From positions 26,272-90,271 of the forward strand of contig JAZSEA010000112.1 of NCBI GenBank assembly GCA_045531455.1: a DNA stretch of 64,000 bases. The letters run 5' to 3'. Source of the stretch: CAG-390 sp045531455. Its GTDB lineage: Bacteria > Bacillota > Clostridia > Oscillospirales > CAG-272. Of this stretch, positions 44,216-53,000 are shown in pieces (position 1 is the first letter of the stretch; every line of letters begins with the position of its first letter). The notes beneath the pieces were generated by a model. It was given only the letters and a program-made list of their open reading frames with translations, did not search any database and had not been told where the DNA came from. The position numbers and the translations under genes are program-made.

Positions 44216-44227
44216 AACATTAATGTA

Positions 44228-44287
44228 CGCACTTACAATATGGGGTGCAGGGGCGAAGCCCCCCTTCACCCCTGCACCCTGAGTGCG
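44228..44287. repeat. REP-like long inverted repeat
   Basis: Outer arms CGCACT (44228-44233) and AGTGCG (44282-44287) enclose a 16-bp stem with one mismatch, GGGTGCAGGGGCGAAG and CTTCACCCCTGCACCC, around a C-rich loop. Such GC-rich GGGGTGCAGGGG hairpins recur between genes of Clostridia as REP/MITE-like elements (recalled, not searched). Confidence 0.65.
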
Positions 44288-44387
44288 AACATAGTGTTCT
44301 ACTTTTTGTGGATATTGCTATATGTTGTTTTGTTAATCAGTAGCCTGAGCTACAGTTTGAAGCTCAGCTTTAATTATTGCTAATAAC

Positions 44388-44466
44388 TTCGCCGTAGGCG
44401 AACATTATCTTGCCGTAAGGCAATATTAACTCGCGCTTGCGCGATTTTAACTTGCGCTCTGCGCAA
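44388..44466. repeat. array of four small palindromes at 21-nt spacing
   Basis: Palindromes at 44388-44402, 44410-44423, 44431-44444 and 44452-44466 (TTCGCC-GTA-GGCGAA, TTGCC-GTAA-GGCAA, TCGCGC-TT-GCGCGA, TTGCGC-TCT-GCGCAA) are each parted by 7 nt ending in TTATC or TTAAC. Stem sequence changes between units but pairing is kept. The end touches the stop of the hemolysin III gene, so it lies in its 3' region. Confidence 0.7.
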
Positions 44467-44473
44467 TCTTAAC

Positions 44474-45133
44474 TTACATACAATACCCAATTATACTGAC
44501 ATACTGCAACACGCTTCCGATGACTACGAAGATATGGAACACCGAGTGCAGATATTTATGTTTTTTGCCCACGCCGTAGATGATCGCGCCGATCGTGTAT
44601 GCGATTCCGCCCGCGAGCATAAAGCCGAATCCCATCCAGCCCATACCGTCGATAGCGGCGGAGAAGTCGATCGCGATGCACCAGCCCATACCGATGTAGA
44701 AGACCATCGAGACCTTGCTGAACTTCTCCATATTCACCGCGGTCAGAACCACGGCGGGGATGAGAAGCGTCCATACGAGAACGAATACGACCCAAGCCAT
44801 CTTCGGATCGGCATTGTGGACACCGATGAGTGCGGCGGGAGTGTATGTTCCCGCGATCAGAAAATATATCGTGCAATGGTCGAGTATCTGCATAACTCGC
44901 TTGCCGACACAGGGCGCGAGAGAATGGTAGACACAGGAAACGGTGTAGAGAAGGATCAGCGATGCGCCGTATATCGAGCAGGCGGCGATCTCACGCGCGC
45001 CCTCTGCCTTGATCAGCGTCGTGATGAGTACGAATATTCCGAATAGCGCGCCGAGTCCGTGGCTGATGGCGTTCCAAAGCTCTTCGCCGAGTGTGTATTT
45101 TGGGAGTAGTCTTTTGGCTTCTGCGTTGCTCAT
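44474..45133 (-). CDS. hemolysin III family (PAQR-like) membrane protein
   Basis: 219 residues with seven membrane helices. LGEELWNAISHGLGALFG at the start, CVYHSLAP, LDHCTIYFLIAGTYTPAAL and HSVFHIFVVIGSVLQY supply the Ser/Asp/three His set conserved from bacteria to PAQR receptors, which bind a zinc ion and are thought to be lipid hydrolases (ceramidase-like). The family name comes from a Bacillus cereus pore-former; a membrane-homeostasis role is more likely. Single gene. Confidence 0.92.
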   Translation of the reverse strand: MSNAEAKRLLPKYTLGEELWNAISHGLGALFGIFVLITTLIKAEGAREIAACSIYGASLILLYTVSCVYHSLAPCVGKRVMQILDHCTIYFLIAGTYTPAALIGVHNADPKMAWVVFVLVWTLLIPAVVLTAVNMEKFSKVSMVFYIGMGWCIAIDFSAAIDGMGWMGFGFMLAGGIAYTIGAIIYGVGKKHKYLHSVFHIFVVIGSVLQYVSIIGYCM

Positions 45134-45164
45134 GATTTACCTCGTGGTGTTTTGTGCTATCTGT

Positions 45165-45193
45165 ATTATATCCCAATCTGTCGGTAGAAGCAA
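45165..45193 (-). promoter_or_regulatory. promoter of the hemolysin III gene
   Basis: Minus strand TTGCTT (45193-45188), 17-nt spacer, TATAAT (45170-45165). Confidence 0.65.
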
Positions 45194-45221
45194 CCTACAC
45201 CGCAAAGATTCGGGTAGAATC

Positions 45222-45258
45222 AAAAAATACCCCACTCTACTGTCGGTAGAGTGGGGTA
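45222..45258 (-). terminator. terminator of the aminopeptidase operon
   Basis: 13-bp perfect stem (45228-45240 with 45246-45258), TGTCG loop; the minus-strand copy is followed by six T. Confidence 0.92.
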
Positions 45259-45313
45259 AACTTTGCGTTTATCAGGTCTTTAAGTGATCAAAAAACGCAT
45301 TTAAGCGACTGAT

Positions 45314-46396
45314 TTAGCAGATCTCAATGAGTTCCTTGGGAGAATGGGTGAAATTGAGAATACCGTCGTCGAGAACTGCAACCATATCCTCGATTCTGCA
45401 TCCGTACTTGCCCTCGATGTAGATTCCGGGCTCACAGGTAACGATGTGTCCGGGGGTAAGCTTGCGATCTGCGGGCATAACCTTCTGCGAAAGACCGGGA
45501 GCCTCGTGGATGTACATTCCGACGCCGTGACCGAGCGAGTGACCGAAGCGTCCCTCGTAGCCCGCGCCGTCGATAATGTCGCGCGCGATCTTGTCCATCT
45601 CGCGGCAGAGTGCGCCGGGCTTCATAGCGGCAAGTGCGGCAAGCTGTGCCTCGAGAACCGTGTTGTAAAGACGCTTCATCTCGTCGTCAGCCTTGCCGAT
45701 GACGATGGTACGGGTCATATCCGAGCAATAGCCGTCAACCTTTGCGCCGTAGTCCATAGTGAGGAAGCCCTTCTCGAGCTGAACGTTTCTCGGAACGCCG
45801 TGGGGAAGTGCGGAAGCCTTGCCCGAAACCGCAATGGTCTCGAAGGCGATCGACTCGGCACCGTGCGAGCGCATAAAAAATTCAAGCTCGAGAGCAACGT
45901 CGATCTCGGTCATATCGGGACGGATGAATTCAATGATGTGCTTGAATGCCTCGTCGGCGATGTCCTGTGCCTTTGCGGTCGATGCGATCTCGTCGGCATC
46001 CTTGAATTCGCGGAGCTTGTCGATGATGGCGGATGCACCGCCCTTGACCTCGCAACCCTCAAAAACGCTCTTGAACGCCTCGTAGAGCGAGAGCGAGATC
46101 GTTGCTTCTTCAACCGCAACAGTCTTTGCACAGCAGTCCTTGATGATATCGTAGCAGTAGAGCGACTGACGCTTGTCTGGCGTAACGATCTCAAATTCTG
46201 CTGCAGCCTTCGATGCCTTTCCCGCCTCGATGTAGCGGAAGTCGGTGATTAGCACCGCGCGGGTTGCACTCACAAGAACGAGACCGTCCTGATAGTTGAA
46301 ACCCGTGATGTATCTCTGATTGACCTCGGACGAAATGATAACGGCATCAAAGCCCTTTTCCGCCATAGCGGCGCGAAGTTTTTCGAGTTTTGTCAT
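45314..46396 (-). CDS. Xaa-Pro aminopeptidase (M24 family)
   Basis: 360 residues. N-terminal creatinase-like domain (1-125) beginning KLEKLRAAMAEKGFDAVIISS; catalytic pita-bread domain with MDYGAKVDGYCSDMTRT (two Asp), GHGVGMYIHEAP (His), TCEPGIYI (Glu) and CRIEDMVAV (Glu): all five Mn/Co ligands are present. Removes N-terminal residues preceding proline in the cytoplasm, assisting peptide use. Last of three minus-strand genes, 22 nt after the endonuclease IV-like gene. Confidence 0.94.
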   Translation of the reverse strand: MTKLEKLRAAMAEKGFDAVIISSEVNQRYITGFNYQDGLVLVSATRAVLITDFRYIEAGKASKAAAEFEIVTPDKRQSLYCYDIIKDCCAKTVAVEEATISLSLYEAFKSVFEGCEVKGGASAIIDKLREFKDADEIASTAKAQDIADEAFKHIIEFIRPDMTEIDVALELEFFMRSHGAESIAFETIAVSGKASALPHGVPRNVQLEKGFLTMDYGAKVDGYCSDMTRTIVIGKADDEMKRLYNTVLEAQLAALAAMKPGALCREMDKIARDIIDGAGYEGRFGHSLGHGVGMYIHEAPGLSQKVMPADRKLTPGHIVTCEPGIYIEGKYGCRIEDMVAVLDDGILNFTHSPKELIEIC

Positions 46397-46418
46397 GATA
46401 AAATTCCTTCCATATATC

Positions 46419-47270
46419 TTACTTGATTAAATTTTCGAGTGTGTGTTTCATAAAGAGCGCATCGTCCTCCTGCGTTCCCGCTGATTCGCAGATGATTCGC
46501 GGCGAGAGACCGTCCTTGGCGATAACCTCTGCAAGCGGCTCGAAGCTCGGACCGTAGACCTCGTCCTCAAAGGTCAGATGCTTTTTCTCGCCTGCGGACG
46601 TGTATTCGATCTTTGAAAAATGGCAATGAAGATTCTTTGCGTAGGAATCACCGAGAACCTCGCCGATCGAGTGGAAAACTCTGCGGTAAGCATCGGCATC
46701 GGGGAAGAGTCCGCCGACGTTGCGCGAATTCATATGTCCCCAGTCAACAACGGGGCAGAGGATCGGATCGATCTTGCAGAGCGCGATGACCTCCTCGAGT
46801 GTGCCGAGCTGATTGATCTTGCCCATCGTCTCAAGACCGAGCTTGATAGGCTGATCGCCTATTTCTTCGAGCGTCTTATAAAGAGTATCAGCCGCGAGAC
46901 TCATAGCCTCCTCGCGCGAGATCTTCGCCGCACTTCCCGTGTGGATTACGATTATATCCGCACCAAGCAGTGAAGCCGCGTGGAGTGAATCCTTGATATA
47001 GGTAATACTTTTGAGTCTTTTTTCGGGATCAACTCCCGAAAGCGAGATGAAATACGGCGTGTGAAGCGACATCGCAATGCCGTGGTGCTTGGCTTGATTA
47101 CCGATAGCGGTCAGGGTGGCATCCGAAACACGCAGACCGTTGCCTGCCTGAAATTCATAGGCGTCAAGACCTATTTCTTTAAGCCACGCGGGAGCCTCGA
47201 CGGTTGCCTTTCTGCCCGAGGCGTAAAAGGCGTCGCAGTTGCCCGCAGGACCGAATTTTGCAGTCATCAT
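46419..47270 (-). CDS. endonuclease IV-like TIM barrel (AP endonuclease family 2)
   Basis: 283 residues. The zinc ligand motifs of Nfo can be followed: SLHTPYF (His), IVIHTGSA (His), GLETMGK (Glu), DWGHMN (Asp and His), HCHFSKIEYT (His) and IICESAG (Glu). Divergence from classical Nfo is considerable and start FGPAGNCDAFYASGR is typical of a Firmicute branch. Probably repairs abasic sites, but a sugar-isomerase role cannot be excluded. Overlaps the yqeG-like stop by 4 nt. Confidence 0.82.
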   Translation of the reverse strand: MMTAKFGPAGNCDAFYASGRKATVEAPAWLKEIGLDAYEFQAGNGLRVSDATLTAIGNQAKHHGIAMSLHTPYFISLSGVDPEKRLKSITYIKDSLHAASLLGADIIVIHTGSAAKISREEAMSLAADTLYKTLEEIGDQPIKLGLETMGKINQLGTLEEVIALCKIDPILCPVVDWGHMNSRNVGGLFPDADAYRRVFHSIGEVLGDSYAKNLHCHFSKIEYTSAGEKKHLTFEDEVYGPSFEPLAEVIAKDGLSPRIICESAGTQEDDALFMKHTLENLIK

Positions 47271-47794
47271 TTCTTTTCGCCTCCGTGTATCTTGTAATAT
47301 TTGCGGATGATGGGCTTTTCCATCAGCCGCTTGAAGCGGAAAAAGAGGGTCAGCTTGTCCTTGATCGGTGGCACGAGCAGAGCGGTCTCAATGCCGAGAT
47401 TTCGCGCAGAGAGCACGTCTGTGAAGATCTGATCGCCGAGAAACGCGCTGTCAGAGGCAGTCGCGCCGACACTTTTCATGATCTCACCGAGACGCTTTTT
47501 GCCCGGCTTTTTGCAATCGGCATATGCGGCAAGACCGAGCGTACGGTTGAAAAGCTCAATGCGGTTGCCGTGATTGTTCGAGACGAGAATGACCGTGATC
47601 CCCGCGTCTTTCAGCGAATCAAGCCACGCGCGGATGCGTTCATCGGGCTCGGGAACTTCGTAGGGCGCAAGGGTGTTATCCACGTCGCTGAACAGGAATC
47701 TAATTCCGCGCGAGGTCAGATACTCGGGCGAAATGTCGTCAAATTTATCAAAAATTCTGTAAGGCAAAAGTTTTGAGAGCATTTTTGTCCTCAT
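47267..47794 (-). CDS. yqeG: YqeG-type HAD phosphatase
   Basis: 175 residues. HAD motif I FSDVDNTLAPYE (nucleophile Asp and second Asp), motif II ILVSNNHGN, motif III Lys in KKPGKKRLGE and motif IV FLGDQIFTD. The short class IIIA form matches YqeG of Bacillus, related to eukaryotic mitochondrial phosphatidylglycerophosphate phosphatase PTPMT/GEP4. It probably removes phosphate from phosphatidylglycerophosphate or a similar substrate. Heads the operon with the endonuclease IV-like and aminopeptidase P genes. Confidence 0.92.
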   Translation of the reverse strand: MRTKMLSKLLPYRIFDKFDDISPEYLTSRGIRFLFSDVDNTLAPYEVPEPDERIRAWLDSLKDAGITVILVSNNHGNRIELFNRTLGLAAYADCKKPGKKRLGEIMKSVGATASDSAFLGDQIFTDVLSARNLGIETALLVPPIKDKLTLFFRFKRLMEKPIIRKYYKIHGGEKK

Positions 47795-47812
47795 TGAAGT
47801 AATATTTATTAT

Positions 47813-47841
47813 ATTTTATCACAATTTCGTTTCTTTGGCAA
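47813..47841 (-). promoter_or_regulatory. promoter of the yqeG operon
   Basis: Minus strand TTGCCA (47841-47836), 17-nt spacer, TAAAAT (47818-47813). Confidence 0.68.
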
Positions 47842-47848
47842 GAGCAAA

Positions 47849-47877
47849 TTGACAAAAACTCTTTTATATGCTATAAT
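47849..47877 (+). promoter_or_regulatory. consensus promoter of the AAA ATPase
   Basis: TTGACA (47849-47854), 17-nt spacer, TATAAT (47872-47877). The expected leader is only about 15 nt and begins near the ribosome binding site. Confidence 0.82.
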
Positions 47878-47899
47878 AAAAGAAAAAAGGAGGTGCGGG

Positions 47900-48808
47900 A
47901 TGCTGTATCTCAAATCATTCACCTTGCCGACTGATGCGGATGAGCTTGATTATTTGCTCCCGAGCAAGCCGGGTAAGCTTACTAAACTTGATATGCAATG
48001 CTATGCCTCGAATCAGTACCCCTTCGGCATCTTTCCGCATAAGAGACTTTCAAAGCTCGAATTTGAGCCGATAACGATCTTTTACGGCGGCAACGGCTCG
48101 GGTAAATCGACGATCCTCAATGTCATTGCCGAAAAGCTGAAGCTCGAAAGAACCGCGCCATTCAATAATTCCCCGATCATCGAGGATTATTTGAATCTTT
48201 GCAAATACAGCTTCAGCTACGGCACGCCCTATCTCCCCGACGGTAGCGCGATAATCACGAGCGACGGTGTTTTTGATTATCTCCTCGACATCCGTGCGAT
48301 AAACGAGGGCATCGACCGCCGCCGCGACGGTCTCCTTGAAGAATACGATTCGATACGCGGCGAGCTGACCAACTGCGGCTGGCAGATGAAGTCTCTTGAC
48401 GATTACGAAGAGCTTCGCCGCCGCAACGAGGTCCGCCGTGGCACGAAATCGCAATACGTTGCCGACAGATTGCGCGGTACGGAATACAGAATGCACTCAA
48501 ACGGCGAGAGTGCTTTCGCGTATTTTACAAACAAGATAGAAGCCAATTCACTCTATCTCCTCGACGAGCCGGAAAACAGCCTCTCCGCAAAATTACAGCA
48601 GGAGCTCGCACAATTTCTCGAGGATGCCGCGCGGTTTTACGGTTGCCAGCTGATAATCTCAACGCATTCGCCCTTCCTTCTTTCAATGAGAGGCGCGAAG
48701 ATATATGACCTCGACGGCGATCCCGCGGGAGTCAAGCGTTGGAGCGAGCTTGAAAACATCCGCGCTTATTACGATCTTTTCGATAGCAGAAGGAAAGAAT
48801 TTGAGTAA
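47900..48808 (+). CDS. AAA family ATPase, ABC/SMC-like (predicted ATP-binding protein)
   Basis: 302 residues from the ATG at 47900, which has AAGGAGG 6 nt before it. Walker A YGGNGSGKST (62-71), a central charged section (about 125-215), a signature-like SNGESAFAYFTN, Walker B SLYLLDEPENSLS and the switch His in ISTHSPF. This is the COG3910-like group of stand-alone ATPases, related to the nuclease-linked OLD and to ABC domains. No nuclease or toxin partner adjoins it, so a defence role is unsupported. Single gene with a very strong promoter. Confidence 0.85.
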   Translation: MLYLKSFTLPTDADELDYLLPSKPGKLTKLDMQCYASNQYPFGIFPHKRLSKLEFEPITIFYGGNGSGKSTILNVIAEKLKLERTAPFNNSPIIEDYLNLCKYSFSYGTPYLPDGSAIITSDGVFDYLLDIRAINEGIDRRRDGLLEEYDSIRGELTNCGWQMKSLDDYEELRRRNEVRRGTKSQYVADRLRGTEYRMHSNGESAFAYFTNKIEANSLYLLDEPENSLSAKLQQELAQFLEDAARFYGCQLIISTHSPFLLSMRGAKIYDLDGDPAGVKRWSELENIRAYYDLFDSRRKEFE

Positions 48809-48854
48809 ATACTAAATATTTTTCAAAATTCTTCGGTTTTTTTCAATTTACCTA

Positions 48855-48883
48855 TTGACAAATGCTTCAATTTGTGGTATTAT
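48855..48883 (+). promoter_or_regulatory. promoter of the tRNA cluster
   Basis: TTGACA (48855-48860), 17-nt spacer, TATTAT (48878-48883), 32 nt before tRNA-Gly. Confidence 0.8.
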
Positions 48884-48914
48884 ATTAGGGCGGTTTTGAA
48901 AGAGACCGAAATAC

Positions 48915-48988
<74 letters not shown>

Positions 48989-48996
48989 TAGGGACA

Positions 48997-49022
48997 GACC
49001 GATTGCCGTAAGGCAGTCGGTC
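48997..49022. repeat. hairpin between tRNA-Gly and tRNA-Arg
   Basis: 11-bp stem GACCGATTGCC / GGCAGTCGGTC (one G-U) with a GTAA loop. The TTGCC-GTAA-GGCA core is the same as in the palindrome array at 44410-44423. May be a processing signal or weak terminator. Confidence 0.65.
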
Positions 49023-49037
49023 GTACCCCGATATGAT

Positions 49038-49114
49038 GCGCCTTTAGCTCAGCCGGATAGAGCAACTGCCTTCTAAGCAGTAGGCCGGGGGTTCGAGTCC
49101 CTCAAGGCGCGCCA
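49038..49114 (+). tRNA. tRNA-Arg (anticodon TCT)
   Basis: Acceptor GCGCCTT pairs with AAGGCGC, D-arm GCTCAGCCGGATAGAGC, anticodon loop CTTCTAA, T-loop GGTTCGAGTCC, encoded CCA; 77 nt. Confidence 0.96.
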
Positions 49115-49120
49115 TATATG

Positions 49121-49197
49121 GTGGGTGTAGCTCAGTTGGTTAGAGCGTCAGGTTGTGGCCCTGAAGGCCGTGGGTTCGAATCCCATCATTCACCCCA
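49121..49197 (+). tRNA. tRNA-His (anticodon GTG)
   Basis: Acceptor GTGGGTG pairs with CATTCAC with two G-U pairs; anticodon loop TTGTGGC; T-loop GGTTCGAATCC; encoded CCA. The base at 49120 is G, the expected G-1 opposite discriminator C73. Confidence 0.95.
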
Positions 49198-49198
49198 T

Positions 49199-49350
49199 AA
49201 CGAAAGAAGGGAACTGCTTTGCAGTTCCGTTCTTTCGTTATGGGGTGAACGAATCGTTTCACGATTCGAACCCACTACGAGTTGCTTCGCAACTCGTTCA
49301 GCGTGCGCGTGGTAAGCATATCAAGTTTTGCAGGCACGTACGCGCACGCA
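49199..49350. repeat. hairpin cassette with inverted copy of the tRNA-His 3' end
   Basis: Four hairpins follow tRNA-His: 49199-49240 (long imperfect stem, inner GAACTGC-TTT-GCAGTTC), 49250-49268 (8-bp, TTC loop), 49277-49297 (9-bp, TTC loop) and a stem of GCGTGCGCGT (49301-49310) with 49340-49349. Bases 49230-49275 invert 49170-49208: GATTCGAACCCAC copies the T-arm and TTATGGGGTGAA the acceptor end. No gene of note lies here to 49514. Confidence 0.7.
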
Positions 49351-49376
49351 TGGGTTCAGAATCCCATCATTCACCG
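49351..49376 (+). repeat. partial direct copy of tRNA-His 3' end
   Basis: TGGGTTCAGAATCCCATCAT then TCACCGC repeats tRNA-His 49171-49196 with one inserted A and a changed tail. It is not a complete tRNA. Spacing of about 150 nt from the original. Confidence 0.75.
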
Positions 49377-49436
49377 CAAAATAATCAAAAAAATTGAAAA
49401 AATTTTTTATATCATTCAGATTCAGAGTCAATAATT

Positions 49437-49453
49437 CGTCTTATTGGGTGAAG
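49437..49453 (+). promoter_or_regulatory. candidate ECF-type -10/leader box, module B
   Basis: CGTC (49437-49440) with GTGAAG beginning 8 nt after its last C (49448-49453), as at the other three ECF operons. The GTAACC-like -35 of the others is not evident. Confidence 0.4.
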
Positions 49454-49514
49454 GGAAGTGTGAAATAACCGGACGGCGCACTTCCGAATATAACAATTGA
49501 AAGAGGTGACCGGA

Positions 49515-50090
49515 TTGACCAAAAAAACAAAAACGGCAAACAGCTCATTGGTTGAATTGTTTTGGAATCGCGATGAACGCGCAATTGCCGAAACGCAGAG
49601 GGAATACGGCGATTATTGCTTCATTGTAGCAAAAAACATACTTGGGAACGAGCAGGATGCCGAGGAATGCGTTAACGATACGTATCTTCGGGCATGGAAC
49701 AGCATCCCGCCCGCAAAACCCGCCAATTTCAAGGCTTATATTGCCAAGATCACGCACAATCTTTGTATTGACAGATTGAAGCAGCGCGGCGCAGATAAGA
49801 GGAACGCCGTTATAGTAGCTTTCGAGGAACTTGAAGAAACTCTCTTTTCGGATCATGATCATATCTCCGAGGGGATCAAGCTTTCAGAGCTCCAAGCCGC
49901 TATCAACCGTTTCCTTTATACACAATCTGCACGCCGCCGTGCGATGTTCCTTTTGAGATACTTTTACGGCGAATCGGTCGGAGCGGTAGCAAAAAAGACG
50001 GGAACGAGCGAATCCAACGTATCAAAGATGCTTAAGATCACAAGAGAAGAATTAAAAGAATATTTGCTGAAGGAGGGGTATTACGTATGA
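49515..50090 (+). CDS. ECF-type RNA polymerase sigma factor (module B)
   Basis: 191 residues from a TTG start at 49515, chosen because AGAGGTGA (49502-49509) is 5 nt upstream; TTG at 49497 lacks a site. Region 2: VELFWNRDERAIAETQREYGDYC, EQDAEECVNDTYLRAWNSIPP, FKAYIAKITHNLCID; region 4: ARRRAMFLLRYFYGESVGAVAKKTGTSESNVSKMLKITREEL. Closest in style to the other ECF factors here but more divergent. Stop overlaps the LRR protein start by 4 nt. Confidence 0.92.
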   Translation: MTKKTKTANSSLVELFWNRDERAIAETQREYGDYCFIVAKNILGNEQDAEECVNDTYLRAWNSIPPAKPANFKAYIAKITHNLCIDRLKQRGADKRNAVIVAFEELEETLFSDHDHISEGIKLSELQAAINRFLYTQSARRRAMFLLRYFYGESVGAVAKKTGTSESNVSKMLKITREELKEYLLKEGYYV

Positions 50091-53000
50091 CGAACGGTAT
50101 TTTTCTGCCCGAGCTTTTAAACGGCGTTGACGAGGCTCTGCTCGCAGAATGTGATGAATTTGTTGATGCAGTTTCCAAAGATATCCGATCCGTATCTTTG
50201 GCAAAACCAAAGAAGCGCATGGCGGTCGTTTTTGCCGCGGCGGTCTTGAGTGCAATTTTGCTTGTATTCGCAGTATTTGCAGCCCTGCTTCGATCGGGAG
50301 TTTTCGGTTTGCCGGATGAGACCGAACCCGGCGGAACCTCGCAAAGCGAACCGAACGGAACCTCGCAAAGCGAACCGAACGGAACTACTCCTACGCCTGA
50401 TAGTTTCTTCGTTATCGAAAGCGGCGTTTTGATCTCCTACACGGGCGCAGACACGGAAGTGACCGTTCCCGATGGCGTAAAGACCATATCCGCATCCGCA
50501 TTCGCGGGTAACGGTACTGTAAGAGTCATTACTCTTCCGGAGACCGTTGAGAAGCTTGAGGAAGGCTGCTTTGACGGTTGCGATAATCTCATAGAGGTCC
50601 GCGTGCACGAAAACAGCACGATCGGAACGTCGAACGGTATCGTTCTTTCCGAGGACGGAACTCGCATTGCTTTTGTCAACAGGGAGTTTCTTTCCAAAGA
50701 CGTCGTTATTCCGGATGGCGTAACGATAATTGAGAGCAGACACTTTTACAGCTGCGATAAGATCTATACGATCACTCTGCCGTCAACGCTTGAAAAGATC
50801 GAGCAAAACGCGTTCTCAAACTGTCAGAATCTCGAGACCGTCGATCTCGGCGGAACGAAACAGATAGGAGACAATGCGTTTGCGGGCTGTAAGAATCTTA
50901 AGGAAGTGTATTCCGAAAGTCTGACCGCCATTCGTTCAAATGCTTTTTACGGCTGTAAATCGCTTAAAGAGATAAAGATCACGAGCGTAACCTCGATCGG
51001 CGACAGAGCTTTTGCAAACGCGGGGGTAAAAACCGTGGAATTCGGATATCTTCTTGAATCCATCGGTATGGAAGCGTTTATGAATTGCAGTATTGACGAG
51101 ATCAGCATTCCCGCCTCGCTCAGAAGCGTCGGACGCAGAGCTTTTTCGGGATGCGAGCTCGAACGCGTATATTACCGCGGAACTCAGGTTCAATGGGACA
51201 GCAATTCGAAAAACTTTGACGGCTTGGGCGAGGACGATTATCAAATGCTGATAATCCTCGGCGAAGCTCCTCCTGACGTTGACGCTCCGCTCAGATTCAA
51301 GTCGAACGGCGACGGAACCTGTACGGTTCAATGCTCGGAAAGCCGTATGGATTCGGGCGTTATAACGATCCCGGGCATCTCTCCCGAAGGCGACGTTGTA
51401 ACGGCGGTTGACGGATTTGTCGGATGCGTGTATATTACAGAGGTAATTTTACCCGAGAGCGTGACCACGGTGAAGGATTATGCTTTCTGGGACTGTGTTT
51501 CTCTGAAACGCGTTGTTATGCCCGGCGTGCTGAAGCTTGAAGAGGGTGCCTTTATGAACTGTATCTCCCTCTGCGAGGTAGAGCTTAACACGGCTGTGAC
51601 CGAGATCCCGAAGGCTGCTTTCTCGGGATGCTCGTCGCTTGTGGATATACCTCTCCATGAAGGATTGCTGACAATAAAGGGGCAGGCTTTCAAGGGAACA
51701 CGGGTAACACATGTTGTAATTCCGTCCACAGTTACTCATCTTGAGCCTTTATTTGGATCTGATGGCTCATGCGTCGAGACTGTCGATCTTTCTCTTACTT
51801 CACTGAAAGAGCTGAAATCAACCTTCTTTGACTGCAATAAACTCACAAAGGTTATTCTTCCGAAAACCCTTGAGGTTCTGGGAGGCGAAACATTCGCATA
51901 TTGCGAGTCGCTCAAGGAAATCGAATTGCCCGAAGGACTCAAGAGCATAGGAGCGCGTACGTTTACCGGAACCGGACTTTCTGAGATCGTGATTCCCGCG
52001 AGCGTTACCGAAATGATTGATTGCTTTACAGACGCAAAGTATCTGAAAAAGGTTATCTACAAAAATAACATAACCGTTATCGGAGGATATTCGGGTTCGG
52101 GGATCGAAGAGATAGTCATTCCCGAGGGTGTGACTACGATATTAGAACGTGCCTTCGAAGATTGCACAAATCTGAAGAAGATCGTTTTCTCCGAAAGCGT
52201 GACCGAGATCGGTAACGGCGCCTTCATCGGCTGTACCTCTCTTGAAAACATAGTGATTCCCAATACCGTGAAAAGTATAGGTAAGTTTTTGTTCGATGGC
52301 TGTACTTCGCTCAAATCCTTCGTATTGCCCGAATCTGTTTCGGTCATTCCGATGGGCACGTTCGGCAATTGCACGTCGCTTGAGTCGATAACCTTCCCGT
52401 CAACGATAAAGGCGATAGACGAGAGAGCTTTCGAAAATTGTACGTCCCTCCATACGGTCAAGCTCGCGGCGAGCGTAAAGACGCTCGGCAAGATGGCTTT
52501 CGCGGGATGCACCGCTCTCAAAAATATTACCTTGGAAGGAGTTGAGAGTATCGGGGAGAAGTGCTTTTACGGATGCACCGCGCTCGAATCCTTCGTGATG
52601 CCCTCGACTCTCAGCGTTATAGGAGAGAGTTGCTTCGAGGACTGTGATTCGCTCAAGAGCATTGTTTTCTCCGCGAAGCTCGAAAATATTGCAAAGCGCA
52701 CTTTCGCGAACTGCGATGCGCTCGAGACGCTTGATCTTCCCGAGGGGATCAAGGCCTTGAACGAAAAGGTCTTTTACGGTTGTGATTCTCTCAAAACAGT
52801 AAATTTCCCGTCCACTCTTGTCAGCATAGGCAAAAATTGCTTTGAGCTGTGTACGTCGCTTGAATCTGTGCAGATGCCGAAAAACCTCAAGGAGATCGGT
52901 ACTTATGCATTCAGCCAATGCCCGAAACTTGCCTCCGTAAGCTTCAACGACCGCATCGAGAAGATCGAAGATAGCGCGTTTGCTCAAAGCGGAGTGACTT

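Noticed and set aside
44388..44466. Possible CRISPR array
   Set aside because: Spacers are only 7 nt, repeats differ in sequence and no cas gene is present.
47900..48808. Anti-phage defence ATPase
   Set aside because: A stand-alone ATP-binding protein with no nuclease, reverse transcriptase or toxin next to it; the group is widespread in core genomes.
49351..49376. Second tRNA-His gene
   Set aside because: Only the T-arm and acceptor 3' half are present, with an extra base and no anticodon arm.
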